DNA from: Edaphobacter flagellatus
GTDB taxonomy: Bacteria > Acidobacteriota > Terriglobia > Terriglobales > Acidobacteriaceae
Reading direction: 5' to 3'
Assembly (NCBI RefSeq): GCF_025264665.1
Contig: NZ_CP073697.1
Span: 1,984,001 to 2,048,000 of the forward strand
DNA length: 64,000 nucleotides
The notes beneath the pieces were generated by a model. The model worked only from the letters and a program-made list of their open reading frames with translations. It had not been told where the DNA came from and made no database searches. Of this stretch, positions 46,619 through 56,022 are shown piece after piece. How positions within the stretch are numbered: position 1 is the first letter of the stretch; each line of letters opens with the position of its first letter. A program made the translations under genes and the position numbers.

Positions 46619-49600
46619 CTAAAAGGTAAACCGGCCGGAGAGCTGCAGTGTACGCGGCCCTCTATCTGCGGTCAGGTTTCCGAACGTTGGAGAAAGCTGT
46701 GGACTACCGACAACACTGGTTGCATCAAAACGTGCCGTGGTATCCACGTTGGTGAAGGATGCATGATTGAAGACGTTATATGCCTCCACACGAAGCTGCA
46801 ACGTCATCGCCTCATGAATCGAGAAGTTCTTGTTGACGGCCATGTCGAAGTTATTTGTGCCGGGACCACGGAACATCGTCGAGCGTGTGATTCCTGGCGT
46901 GCTCTCCGTAGGAATCTGCCGCGGCGTTGGCATCACGAATGCTTCTGATTTGAAGTAGCGAAGAACAGTACGATCGCCTTTGCCCAGAATTGGATCGGTG
47001 TTTACGATCGGATGCGCTCCATCGCCGCCCCCGGTCAGGTTGACACCACCAGTGTTGAGAGTGACCGTCTGCGGCGCACCACTGATGAATTCGGTAATGC
47101 CGGAGTACTGCCAGTTATCCAAGAGAAGTCGGGTAGCGAAGTTAGAGAAATGTGTGCTTCCTTTAGGAAGATCCCAGCTCCAATGGGCCACAAAGTTGTT
47201 GGTGCGGTCATAACTGGCAAGTCCCCAGTTCCACCAGCGGTGCGGTTGATAGTAGCCAACAGCGCCGTTGACAGCATCCGCGTCTGTCATCACCTTCGAC
47301 CAGGTGTAAACCACGCCAAACTGCAACCCATGTGCGAAACGCCGCGTGAGCTGTGTCTGGAGCGAGTGATAGGCGGATGTTCCCGCATACGAGCGCAGAT
47401 TGACATTAGAGAATCCAGCAATCGGACGGAAAAAATTATCACCGAGTGGAACAGGTTGGCACCATAACAACGATGCCGAAGAAGCGTTGGCAGGGCAGTC
47501 CGCAGCCTTACGTCCGAGGATTGGAGTGAAGGTCGTTGCCTGGCTCGGATCAACGTTCTTAGGATCGAACTGCGACAGATATGGAACCGTGTTGAAGTCG
47601 AGTTGTTCGTTCAGGTGACGCCCAAAGGTACCGACGTAAGCGATGTCGACTACCGTCTGGAAACCAACGGATTGCTGCACGCCAAGCATGGTATTGAATA
47701 TCGTTTCGATAGGCCGATTGAATTGCAAAATACGTGTTGCCTGTGGGCTGATGAGCGTCGTCCCGCTGGAGCATGCCGAGCCGCTGCAGTTGTTGGCGAA
47801 CTGCCTGGCATCCCCATAGTTTTGAACCGGGTTATAAACAAGCGGCGCGATAAGCGAATAGTCGCCCAGAGTACCGCCACCCTCACGGGTGTTATAGAAG
47901 AGCCCGACGCCACCACGGAAGGCCGTCTTGCCATTGCCGCGCGGATCCCACGCAAATCCCAGCCGAGGAGCTACGAGCAGACCATTGCTCTCGCGAAGTG
48001 AGGTAGGGTAGTTGGGATTGGTATTGACGACAACACCGTTAGAGTAGTCGCCGGAGTTGGGAACGAACTGGCCGATATAGACGGCTGGCAGGTAGGGATT
48101 GGTTGCCGAACCTGGAGGTCCGGCGATTGCCGGGTTGATAATTGCCGACCGGCCCTTCGGACCCATGATGGGTTGATAGAGCTGAGGGACCCTGCTCTGA
48201 CTGTACTGGCTCTGAATCCAGCCTGCTCCCTGCCCCTTATTGAGAATGCTTGGAATGTCATAGGTAAAGCGCAGGCCATAGTCGATCGTGAGCCTGGGCA
48301 TCACCTTCCAGCTGTCCTGCAGGTACCACTCCAGCACCTTCCATTGCGGGTTGTAGTTCACCGTGTTCGAGCCTTCGGTATACGAGTTATAAAGCCCGAG
48401 AATGCCGTTGGCATATGCATAGCCAGTGTCGTTGGGGTTGGAGTTGTTGGTGTCAAAACTAAAGGACCCATCGAAGGTGCCGCCAATGTGGCGCTGCAGG
48501 TAGTTCCCCTTTTGAAAATAGAAGCCGGCTTTGGAAGTGTGATGATTCCACACCTTCGTGATGGAATCCTGAACCTGCCATGAGCGGGTATCGTTCGCCA
48601 ATGGAAAACGGTTGTCGAACTGGATCTGGGGATTATTCACCACCTGGAAGCCCGCGCTGCCGCCCCATGTCGCCCGGGGAACAAGATTGAGCGGGTTGTA
48701 TTGCGGGTTGTACTGACCGAGGTTGATTCCAAGCTTGTCACGCTGAAATTTAGCGATATCGCTCGAGTTGGAGAAACGGGAGGTCTCGGTCCAGCTCGCG
48801 AATCCGACGTTGAGCTCGTTGATCAGATTTGGGCTAGGGATAAATGTCAGGTTCCAGCTGGCATTCTTGCCCGGCGTGGAGTAGACAAAAGGAACTCCCC
48901 ATTGCATCGCTCCGGTAACGGAGGCGACATTTGGACCATCCTGTTCGGTTGTTGTCCGCATACCGCGAAAGTACGTGTGCCACTTCGGTGTGATGTTGTA
49001 GTCCACACGAAGCACCTGCTGATTCACTGGCGTCTTCACAGACCCCTGCGTAACGTAGTTGTAATTGCCACCGCCATTGACGCCAAGTGGAGTGGGATTG
49101 CCGGTGGGAAGAATTGCCAGGAGCTTCTGCGTGTCGGAATCGATACGGCTGGCCGGAATAATCGCGTTGGGAAAGCAACCTGGTCCATTTGCGGCCGTGC
49201 AAGCCTTCCCCTGAGCGATCAGTGTGGGATCTTTGATGTAGACCGGCTTGCCACTCTTATCCACGCTGGCAGAGAAGTTTCCCTGCTTCTCGAGTGCCGT
49301 CGGCATCATCCAGTAGCTCAGCGTGCCAGGTTTGGTCGTCGGCCAGTACTCCTGCGACCAGAAGAAAAACATCTTGTCTTTGTGCGTATTGAAGAGATGA
49401 GGGATATAGACCGGGCCGCCGATGTTATAGCCCACCGTGTTGTAGCGCTGGCGCGGGCGAGGAACGTAGGTTTTGTTCTTATTGAAGTAGTCGTTGGCGT
49501 TGTAGGCCTCATTGCGGTTGTAGTAGTAAACCGTGCCATGGAAGTCGCGCGTACCGGACTTCGTCACCATCTCAACGATAGCGCCGGCTGCCTGCCCATA

Positions 49601-50284
49601 CTCTGCCTGGTAATTGTTCAGCAACACCTTTACTTCGCCGACAGAATCGTAGTTTGTTCCAGTGTCGAGTGTCGCACCGCCGCGCGTATTGCCTGTCGTG
49701 CCGTCGATGGAGAGAGAGTTGTAGTCGCTGCGGACACCGTTGATATTGCCTGCATTCTGTTGGCCCAGCTGCCCTGTACTCGGGCTCTTCACAACGCCAG
49801 GAAGCAGGCGCAGCATGGAGGTAATGTCACGCGATTGCGTCATCAAGGTGGCCAGCTCTTTGGAGTCGACAACGGCGGAGCGTTCGCTCGACTCTGTCTG
49901 GATCGGCGTCTGATCCGCCTGCACGTCGACACTCTCGTTCACGGCACCGACCTCGAGCTGAATGTTGCCGGTGGACAGACGATCGGAGGCGTGCAGCACG
50001 AGATTGCGCTTCTCATACTTCTTGAAGCTCGGCATCGCGACGGAAACCGTAAAGGTTCCCGGCTGTACCGCAACAAAGACAAATTCGCCGGATGCTTCGG
50101 TTTTGTCCGAGCGGACCTCAGAGGTCGCCTGGTTGGTCAGCGTGATGACAGCGCCGGGGATGGCTGCGCCAGATGGGTCGGTCACTCGTCCTGAAATCTG
50201 TCCGCTCGAAGTTTGTGCCACGGCGTATGCAGACAACAGAAACCAAATGTATACGTTTGCAATCAGCCTCGTAAATGCTCGCAT
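46619..50284 (-). CDS. TonB-dependent receptor, Oar-like (pectin-type locus)
   Basis: The 1221-aa receptor has a signal peptide (MRAFTRLIANVYIWFLLSAYAVAQ), an Ig-like domain (GQISGRVTDPSGAAIPGAVI), a plug with SRDITSMLRLLPG and NGVRSDYNSLSIDGTTG, and a barrel that ends LQLSGRFTF. It is followed on the same strand by GH28-like, GH105 and LacI genes. This suggests uptake of pectin or rhamnogalacturonan oligosaccharides. A GAGG lies 10 nt before ATG 50284. A TTGACA promoter and a 17-bp inverted repeat lie upstream. Confidence 0.93.
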   Translation of the reverse strand: MRAFTRLIANVYIWFLLSAYAVAQTSSGQISGRVTDPSGAAIPGAVITLTNQATSEVRSDKTEASGEFVFVAVQPGTFTVSVAMPSFKKYEKRNLVLHASDRLSTGNIQLEVGAVNESVDVQADQTPIQTESSERSAVVDSKELATLMTQSRDITSMLRLLPGVVKSPSTGQLGQQNAGNINGVRSDYNSLSIDGTTGNTRGGATLDTGTNYDSVGEVKVLLNNYQAEYGQAAGAIVEMVTKSGTRDFHGTVYYYNRNEAYNANDYFNKNKTYVPRPRQRYNTVGYNIGGPVYIPHLFNTHKDKMFFFWSQEYWPTTKPGTLSYWMMPTALEKQGNFSASVDKSGKPVYIKDPTLIAQGKACTAANGPGCFPNAIIPASRIDSDTQKLLAILPTGNPTPLGVNGGGNYNYVTQGSVKTPVNQQVLRVDYNITPKWHTYFRGMRTTTEQDGPNVASVTGAMQWGVPFVYSTPGKNASWNLTFIPSPNLINELNVGFASWTETSRFSNSSDIAKFQRDKLGINLGQYNPQYNPLNLVPRATWGGSAGFQVVNNPQIQFDNRFPLANDTRSWQVQDSITKVWNHHTSKAGFYFQKGNYLQRHIGGTFDGSFSFDTNNSNPNDTGYAYANGILGLYNSYTEGSNTVNYNPQWKVLEWYLQDSWKVMPRLTIDYGLRFTYDIPSILNKGQGAGWIQSQYSQSRVPQLYQPIMGPKGRSAIINPAIAGPPGSATNPYLPAVYIGQFVPNSGDYSNGVVVNTNPNYPTSLRESNGLLVAPRLGFAWDPRGNGKTAFRGGVGLFYNTREGGGTLGDYSLIAPLVYNPVQNYGDARQFANNCSGSACSSGTTLISPQATRILQFNRPIETIFNTMLGVQQSVGFQTVVDIAYVGTFGRHLNEQLDFNTVPYLSQFDPKNVDPSQATTFTPILGRKAADCPANASSASLLWCQPVPLGDNFFRPIAGFSNVNLRSYAGTSAYHSLQTQLTRRFAHGLQFGVVYTWSKVMTDADAVNGAVGYYQPHRWWNWGLASYDRTNNFVAHWSWDLPKGSTHFSNFATRLLLDNWQYSGITEFISGAPQTVTLNTGGVNLTGGGDGAHPIVNTDPILGKGDRTVLRYFKSEAFVMPTPRQIPTESTPGITRSTMFRGPGTNNFDMAVNKNFSIHEAMTLQLRVEAYNVFNHASFTNVDTTARFDATSVVGSPQLSPTFGNLTADRGPRTLQLSGRFTF

Positions 50285-50391
50285 ACCTGCAATTCCTCAT
50301 CGTAACGAGATGGGGATAAACCTTCTCGTCCGCTTCTTTTTTGGTGGATGGCAGAGAGAACAGGTCAGACCTGTTTCTCATACCGGCGAGA

Positions 50392-50421
50392 ACTTTAGGC
50401 TTTTGGAAAAATGTTTGTCAA
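50392..50421 (-). promoter_or_regulatory. Sigma-70-type promoter for the pectin-locus TBDR
   Basis: On the minus strand TTGACA (50416-50421) is followed after 18 nt by TAAAGT (50392-50397). The same TTGACA-N18 layout occurs before the TBDRs at 1030-4497 and 33820-37395. The leader would be about 100 nt. Confidence 0.6.
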
Positions 50422-50438
50422 GAATTTTTTGAAAATAT

Positions 50439-50455
50439 GTTTCGATTAGCGAAAC
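50439..50455. promoter_or_regulatory. Inverted repeat upstream of the pectin-locus TBDR promoter
   Basis: GTTTCG-ATTAG-CGAAAC has perfect 6-bp arms and a 5-nt centre, about 18 bp upstream of the -35. It is an operator candidate for the LacI-type protein encoded at the end of this locus (42464-43468). Position upstream of the promoter would fit activation or DNA looping. Confidence 0.45.
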
Positions 50456-50491
50456 CGCTAACTTAGTTGCGAGATGCTATGACCGCGAGAC

Positions 50492-50510
50492 AAGCCTCCC
50501 CGAGAGGCTT
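50492..50510 (-). terminator. Hairpin downstream of the PQQ dehydrogenase gene
   Basis: AAGCCTC-CCCGA-GAGGCTT forms a 7-bp stem about 67 nt past the dehydrogenase stop. No T-run follows, so it is a weak or Rho-assisted terminator at best. Confidence 0.35.
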
Positions 50511-50576
50511 AAGGCAGGCACACGATTGCCCGCGTTCTGCCCACGAACGAGGGATTCTGGTTTCGCTTCTCAGCAG

Positions 50577-52157
50577 TTAGTTCAGGACAAAGGCATACAG
50601 CGTGTCGCCCGCCGCGGCAACGATGTACTGCAAGCCGTCGAGCTCATAGGTGATCGGCCCGTTCGTGATAAGATTGCCCAGGCCAGCGTGCCATAGTACC
50701 TTGCCCGTCGTGGCGTTGAAGGCCATAAGGTTGGTTGACGTATCGCCCGTAAAGAGCAGGTTGCCGGCCGTAGTAAGAATGCCGGAGCGGCCACCTGGGC
50801 TTGGCCATTTGTGATCCCAGCGCACCTTGCCGGTCTTGTAGTCCATGGCGCGCAGCGAGGCACTCATCCATCCGCCGCGGTCGTTGCCTGCCCAGCCCTC
50901 GGGACGCTTGTTGTTGTCGTAGATGTAATAGACGCTGTAAGCGTCGTATGCCGGCACATAGAAGAGACCCGTCGCCGGACTGAAACTCGGCGGATACCAG
51001 TTCGCCGCGCCTGCCTGATTTGGTGCGACCAATGCGCCATTCGGCTGCGCCATCTTGGCCGGATTCGGGATCGGCGATCCATTCTTGTCGACGCCGAGAG
51101 CCCAGTTCTGTTTGGCGAAGGGAGTACTCGTGAGCGCCTTACCATTCGTGCGATCAATGAGGAAATACCAGCCATTGCGGCTAGCCTGTGCGAGCAGCTT
51201 GCGCGGCTTGCCGTCCACGACGCCATCGATCAGCACAGGCGTCTGCACCGCATCCCAGTCATGCGTATCATGCGGGTTGGGCTGGAAGTACCAGATAAGT
51301 TTGCCGGTATCTGGATTGAGCGCACAGATAGTCGCGGTATAAAGATTTGCGCCTGGACGGGCAAGGCCGTTGATCACAGGCTGCGCATTGCCGGTGCCAA
51401 AGTAGTAGAGATTCAGCTCAGGATCATACGTTCCAGCAACCCACGTCATGCCACCACCATGCAGCATGGCTTCATCGTTGGGCCAGGTCTTGGCTTCGGG
51501 ATCTCCAGGATTGGGATGCGTATACCAGCGCCACTGCAACGCTCCCGTCTCCGTATCATGCGCTTCGATGTAGCCGGGGATATCAAAGTCGTCGCCACTG
51601 ACGCCCACCATGACGTGGTTCTTGACCACTACAGGCGCAACCGTGCCCGAGTAGAACAAGTCAGGATTGCCGATGGACGAGTGCCATTTCTCCTTGCCCG
51701 TATGGATGTCGAGAGCGACGAGGTTGCAGTCTTCCGTCTCGAAGTAGACGGTATCGCCCGATACAGCCGCGCCGCGATTGCCAATCGTATCGCCGCCTTT
51801 GCTGACCCAGTCGAACTGCCAGATCTTGCGACCCGTGCGTGCATCCACAGCCCAGACATGGCTCGGCACGGTGAAGTAGAGAACGCCATTAACCTCGATC
51901 GGCGTGGCGGAAATGCGCCTGCCGCCACCAGTCGTCACTTCCACGCGATAGCTCCAGGCTTGTGAAAGCTGCTTGACGGTCGTGGTGTTCACCTTCGTCA
52001 GCGGGCTGAACCGGCGGCCGGAGTAATCTCCGTTGTAAGTTGGCCAGCTGTCAGTCAGCTTGGCAAGACTCGCCGTATCGGTTGACTGCTTCTGTTGCGC
52101 ATAGATTGCGCAGGGCGAAAGCGACAGGCAGAGGAGCGACGCGGTCAGCAGCTTCAT
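50577..52157 (-). CDS. PQQ-dependent (quinoprotein) dehydrogenase
   Basis: The 526-aa product has a signal peptide (MKLLTASLLCLSLSPCAIYAQ) and the eight-bladed propeller of quinoprotein alcohol dehydrogenases, with repeated tryptophan-docking motifs such as LDIHTGKEKWHSSIG and YKTGKVRWDHKWP. The active-site Asp is in HDTHDWDAVQTP. It oxidises an alcohol or sugar in the periplasm and passes electrons to a cytochrome c. The vicinal Cys pair that stacks on PQQ in methanol dehydrogenase is absent: the segment before NRG reads SKGGDTIG. Its ATG overlaps the cytochrome stop as ATGA, so the two are translationally coupled. The alcohol oxidised is unknown. Confidence 0.9.
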   Translation of the reverse strand: MKLLTASLLCLSLSPCAIYAQQKQSTDTASLAKLTDSWPTYNGDYSGRRFSPLTKVNTTTVKQLSQAWSYRVEVTTGGGRRISATPIEVNGVLYFTVPSHVWAVDARTGRKIWQFDWVSKGGDTIGNRGAAVSGDTVYFETEDCNLVALDIHTGKEKWHSSIGNPDLFYSGTVAPVVVKNHVMVGVSGDDFDIPGYIEAHDTETGALQWRWYTHPNPGDPEAKTWPNDEAMLHGGGMTWVAGTYDPELNLYYFGTGNAQPVINGLARPGANLYTATICALNPDTGKLIWYFQPNPHDTHDWDAVQTPVLIDGVVDGKPRKLLAQASRNGWYFLIDRTNGKALTSTPFAKQNWALGVDKNGSPIPNPAKMAQPNGALVAPNQAGAANWYPPSFSPATGLFYVPAYDAYSVYYIYDNNKRPEGWAGNDRGGWMSASLRAMDYKTGKVRWDHKWPSPGGRSGILTTAGNLLFTGDTSTNLMAFNATTGKVLWHAGLGNLITNGPITYELDGLQYIVAAAGDTLYAFVLN

Positions 52158-52939
52158 TTCAACGTATCCAGATAAGTCGTCAGGTTGTGGATGTCGGCAT
52201 CCGTGTACTTGTCCAGCAGGTCGGCATGCGCCTGGAAAGGATCGACCGTCGTGACTGTCGAACCGGTGACGCGATTGAGCGAGATGTTTTCGCCGGATGC
52301 CTCATGCAGTGTCACGGTGAAGTCATCGATGCGAACCAGATCGCCCGAGTAGGTCTTCCCGTTCGGCATCTTCACCGTAACCTGCGTCTTTTTCTTGACG
52401 AAAAGTCCGTAGTTGGGAAAAAGAAACTTCTGCTGCAACGCAGCCGGTGTGTAGCGCTTACCTACGCCTGCCAGATCGCCCGTCGCGGAGTGGCATTTGT
52501 TGCACCCTCCAGCGCCATTGAAGTAGGCTTCACCCGCCTTTGCATCGCCATCCAGCAGATGGGTTGGTTGCGCGTTGTAGCCGCTGCGCAGCGTCGCATT
52601 CACAGATGCGGTCAGGAACTGCGACAAATCAGCCAGCTGCTTGTCGTCAAACTTGTAATTATGGCCGGGCAGTGTCGTCAGCAGAGGAGCAAGCTCCTTC
52701 CCATACAGCATCTGACGACGATCATGGAGCACCGCGACAGAGCGAATCAGGTCCGGCCCCTTCTCCGTGCCGCGAACATCTTCGCCATGGCAGCGAGCAC
52801 ATTGATTCGCGTAAATTGTGGCCCCGCGATCGCGCATGGCTGGGTCGACTGAAGAGTGTGGAAACTGGGCGCACACCGGTACCGATACGAGCAGCAAGAG
52901 GCAGGTCGCCTGTGCTGATTGCCAAAGAACGCTCTTCAC
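52154..52939 (-). CDS. Secreted dihaem c-type cytochrome, partner of the PQQ dehydrogenase
   Basis: The 261-aa product carries two CXXCH haem sites, CARCH (47-51) and CNKCH (146-150). Between the second haem and the C-terminus it has a beta-rich insertion (VTVKMPNGKTYSGDLVRIDDFTVTL). The GTG at 52939 is chosen because it gives a clean signal peptide (MKSVLWQSAQATCLLLLVSVPVCAQ) and has AGGAG nine nt upstream; ATG 52960 and TTG 52975 would put charged residues before it. It probably accepts electrons from the coupled quinoprotein and feeds the respiratory chain. It is divergent from the DUF4380 gene. Confidence 0.88.
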   Translation of the reverse strand: MKSVLWQSAQATCLLLLVSVPVCAQFPHSSVDPAMRDRGATIYANQCARCHGEDVRGTEKGPDLIRSVAVLHDRRQMLYGKELAPLLTTLPGHNYKFDDKQLADLSQFLTASVNATLRSGYNAQPTHLLDGDAKAGEAYFNGAGGCNKCHSATGDLAGVGKRYTPAALQQKFLFPNYGLFVKKKTQVTVKMPNGKTYSGDLVRIDDFTVTLHEASGENISLNRVTGSTVTTVDPFQAHADLLDKYTDADIHNLTTYLDTLK

Positions 52940-53037
52940 CTCATCCGGCTCCTGATGCATGATGTGCTCAATCAATATAGAGGATAATACGCAAGAATTG
53001 GGTAACGCGTATCCACTGTTTAGAAAGAGGCATCGCC

Positions 53038-54390
53038 ATGAAATCCTTCGCTTTGTTGCTGACTTTGATGTTCAGCAACGCCGTATTCTACGCACGAGCC
53101 TCACCGGCAACATGCTCGGTTCACGCTGTCAGCTATCAGGGATGGGACGCACAGGAGGTCGACAACCCCTGGCTCAAGCTCACCTTCGTGCCGCAATTAG
53201 GCGGAAGACTGATGCAGGTTGAGTTCAATGGACATCCCTATCTCTTCGTAAACCCGAGATATCGAGGCCAATACATCCCTCCCGAGCAAGCAAAGGGAGG
53301 CTGGATCAATTACGGTGGCGACAAAATATGGCCTATGCCTGAAGGCGACACCGACGATCACCACTGGGTTCTTGCATCCACCGCGATCGACGATCTTCCT
53401 TACGAGTTCAAGCTCATCTCCCAGGGCGAGCGCTGCTCCATTCAACTTACAGGTCAACCTGACACGATTACAGGACTTCAATACATTCGCACCATCAGCA
53501 TCTCGGCCGATTCACCGCAGATCGACTTTCACGCCGTGATGCGCAACGCTGCAACACACCCCATCGAATGGTCCGTGCAGTCTGTCTCACAGTACGATCT
53601 CAGCGACTCTGCGAAGCCTGCGGACTATAACCATCAATTCTGGGCCTACACTCCCGTCAATCCCAATTCGACCTATCCCGATGGCTATCATGTTCGTTCC
53701 GGTCTTGCCGACGATCCCTCCTTCTCGGTCGCTGATGGACTCTTCCGTCTGCGCTGGCTTTATTTCGACAACGAGGTGTGGCTTGATTCCAGAGCAGGCT
53801 GGCTCGCTGTCGTTGATCAGCAGAGTAAGTACGGCATGATCGAGCGGTTCCATTACGATGCTTCCGGCAACTATCCCGGGAAGGCCACCGTCATCTTTTA
53901 TAAGAGCGGTCCGTCTGTTCGATTCGATAAAGAGGGCCAGGCCAGCATTCGCGCCACAACGCCTGAGCGTACGCCCTACTATATGGAAGCTGAGATCAAT
54001 AGCCCGATCGTTAAGCTTGCGCCCAACCAGACCTACGCCATGGATACGACATGGAATCCTCTACACATCGACGCGGCCTTGCAGACAGTAACGGACGCCG
54101 GTGTTGCCACACAAAGACTTGCCCTCGCCCACAAGGCCGATTCCACCACACTTACAGGAACATTCGCAGCTTTTTATCCTGGCAACGTTATCGCAGTATT
54201 TACTGACAGACGAGGGAAAGAGGTCGGGCATCACACTCTCCGTCAGGTAAAGCCCGATGAGAGCATCACACTCAATGAGCCGATTACTGTACCGGCAAAA
54301 GCTGAACATGTTGCACTGCGGCTATTCAGCGCCAAAGGTGCCGATCTCGGACTACTTGACCAGGCTGATATCGGCGCTCAGGCTCCATGA
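53038..54390 (+). CDS. DUF4380 domain protein, secreted
   Basis: The 450-aa product has a signal peptide (MKSFALLLTLMFSNAVFYARA) and a DUF4380-like beta-sandwich of the galactose-mutarotase type (LKLTFVPQLGGRLMQVEFNGHPYLFVNP), including GGDKIWPMPEGD. The reaction of DUF4380 proteins is not established as far as I know; their fold suggests carbohydrate binding or epimerisation. GAGG lies seven nt before the ATG. It is divergent from the cytochrome gene and convergent with htrA, with a bidirectional hairpin between. Confidence 0.8.
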   Translation: MKSFALLLTLMFSNAVFYARASPATCSVHAVSYQGWDAQEVDNPWLKLTFVPQLGGRLMQVEFNGHPYLFVNPRYRGQYIPPEQAKGGWINYGGDKIWPMPEGDTDDHHWVLASTAIDDLPYEFKLISQGERCSIQLTGQPDTITGLQYIRTISISADSPQIDFHAVMRNAATHPIEWSVQSVSQYDLSDSAKPADYNHQFWAYTPVNPNSTYPDGYHVRSGLADDPSFSVADGLFRLRWLYFDNEVWLDSRAGWLAVVDQQSKYGMIERFHYDASGNYPGKATVIFYKSGPSVRFDKEGQASIRATTPERTPYYMEAEINSPIVKLAPNQTYAMDTTWNPLHIDAALQTVTDAGVATQRLALAHKADSTTLTGTFAAFYPGNVIAVFTDRRGKEVGHHTLRQVKPDESITLNEPITVPAKAEHVALRLFSAKGADLGLLDQADIGAQAP

Positions 54391-54426
54391 GAAGCCTTCC
54401 TTCTTGAGAACAAAAACCTTGTTCAA

Positions 54427-54456
54427 CAGGCTGCCAGAATATTCTCTGGCAGCCTG
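54427..54456. terminator. Bidirectional hairpin between DUF4380 and htrA genes
   Basis: CAGGCTGCCAGA (54427-54438) and TCTGGCAGCCTG (54445-54456) form a perfect 12-bp stem with a 6-nt loop. It lies between convergent genes and can serve both. T-tracts are short on either side. Confidence 0.7.
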
Positions 54457-54465
54457 CATCTCTTG

Positions 54466-55986
54466 TTACCCATTCTGGTCATCAGGGTGAATTGTGCGAT
54501 AGCTCGCATTCCCCTTCGACCACACCAGAAGCAGGATGTCCTTGCCATTCGGGCTCTGATGCACTGCATTGACAAACTGCTCTGCCGACGCAGTCGCATG
54601 ACGATTGACCTCAAGGATCACATCGCCAGGCTGCAATCCAGCTTCCTCTGCCGGGCTTGCCGGGCGAACGTTCTGCACAACAGCGCCCTTGACTGAGTCC
54701 GGCGCCTGAAGCTGCTGCCTTGCATCTGCGGTCAGATCGCTTACAGCCAGTCCCAACTTGCCGCGCTGCTGCCCGTCTGGAGCGTCGTTGCTGGCAACCT
54801 GCTTGTTGCCGCTGAACTGTCCGACGGTTATATCCAACGTTACCGGCTTGCCATCGCGAAGCACACCCAGCGCAATCTTCGTCCCAGGAGTCATCTCGCT
54901 GACAGCAACCTGGAGCGCACTGCCATTGACGATCTTCTCTCCATTCAGCTTCGCGATCACGTCGCCCTGCTTCAGACCACCCTTACTTGCGGGCGAGTCC
55001 GGCGACACCTGCGCCACAACCGCACCGGAAGCATCTGTCAGGTTGAAGAAGTGCGCATTCTCCGGCGTGACATCGTTCATGCTGATGCCCAGATAGCCAT
55101 GCTCCACCTTGCCGTTCTTCATCAGCTGCTCAGCCGAAGCACGCACAATCTGCGATGGAATCGCAAACCCGGCGCCTGCAAACGATCCGCTGTTCGAGAT
55201 GATGAACGTGTTGATACCGACTAGCTCCCCATGCGAGTTCACCAGCGCACCGCCTGAGTTGCCGGGATTGATCGCCGCATCCGTCTGAATGAATGCACCC
55301 GGCTTCCGTGCATCGTCCGAGTAAGGATTAGGCCGGTTCACGGCACTGACGATGCCGCGCGTGACCGAGAACTGGAAGTAGCCAAAGGGGCTGCCGAAGG
55401 CCAGCACCGTCTGTCCCGGATGCAGCTTCGTCGAATCGCCCCATGCAATGCTGGGCAGCTCCTTTGCATCGACCTTCACCACGGCAAGATCGTTCAGCTT
55501 ATCGACGCCGACCAGCTTCGCATTCAACACGCGACGATCATGCATCGTCACCTTGATCTGCGTGGCTCCATCAACGACGTGGCCGTTGGTCACGATATAT
55601 CCGTCGGGCGAAATAATCACGCCGCTGCCGATTCCATGCTCAATCTGCGGCTGCTGCGGTCCGCCTTGGCCGAAGAACTGCCTGAATCCCGGAGGCAAAC
55701 CCTGCAGTTGATCGTCCGAGATCTCAGCCTCGTTGTTCTTTGCGGTTACGGAGATGTTCACCACCGCGGGTGTGACGCGCGAGGCGACCTGTTCCATTGC
55801 GTTGTCGAGCGCCGTCAATGCCGATACGCTTTGATCGTCGATCAGTGACGCAGCGGTAGAGCTTGCAGCGTTGACGCCACCGTGTCCTACAAACAGAGCG
55901 GCACCAAGGACAAAGGCTCCGGCTATTGCGGCGGGAGCAGCGAAGCGCTTTCCTTTTACTACTAATTGATTAGTTACTTCAGACAT
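54466..55986 (-). CDS. HtrA/DegP-type periplasmic serine protease with two PDZ domains
   Basis: The 506-aa product has one N-terminal membrane/signal segment (about 15-40), a trypsin-like domain with the triad His136 (TNGHVV), Asp166 (LNDLAVV) and Ser244 (PGNSGG), and two PDZ domains (about 285-385 and 410-500). DegP-type enzymes degrade or refold damaged envelope proteins. ATG 55986 is chosen because AGGAGG lies six nt upstream; the ORF extension to 55992 would need GTG. It follows the M56 gene by 36 nt on the same strand, and a BlaI-type palindrome occupies codons 4-9. The gene is a plausible stress output of the blaI/M56 pair. Confidence 0.93.
   Translation of the reverse strand: MSEVTNQLVVKGKRFAAPAAIAGAFVLGAALFVGHGGVNAASSTAASLIDDQSVSALTALDNAMEQVASRVTPAVVNISVTAKNNEAEISDDQLQGLPPGFRQFFGQGGPQQPQIEHGIGSGVIISPDGYIVTNGHVVDGATQIKVTMHDRRVLNAKLVGVDKLNDLAVVKVDAKELPSIAWGDSTKLHPGQTVLAFGSPFGYFQFSVTRGIVSAVNRPNPYSDDARKPGAFIQTDAAINPGNSGGALVNSHGELVGINTFIISNSGSFAGAGFAIPSQIVRASAEQLMKNGKVEHGYLGISMNDVTPENAHFFNLTDASGAVVAQVSPDSPASKGGLKQGDVIAKLNGEKIVNGSALQVAVSEMTPGTKIALGVLRDGKPVTLDITVGQFSGNKQVASNDAPDGQQRGKLGLAVSDLTADARQQLQAPDSVKGAVVQNVRPASPAEEAGLQPGDVILEVNRHATASAEQFVNAVHQSPNGKDILLLVWSKGNASYRTIHPDDQNG
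55961..55975. promoter_or_regulatory. BlaI-type palindrome inside the htrA 5' coding region
   Basis: Read on the minus strand AACTAATCAATTAGT matches the blaI upstream site AACTAATCATTTAGT at 14 of 15 bases. It lies 12-26 bases into htrA, where bound repressor could block elongation. It encodes TNQLV, so some conservation could come from the protein; the match to the site before blaI argues against chance. Confidence 0.6.
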
Positions 55987-56022
55987 AACCACCCTCCTTA
56001 TGGGTGTTTTCCCTGCAAATCG

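Noticed and set aside
48701..50194. Long 497-aa open frame on the plus strand
   Set aside because: It lies wholly antisense to the TBDR at 46619-50284, has no recognisable domain, and its composition (His/Arg/Val-rich) is typical of the reverse frame of a beta-barrel gene.
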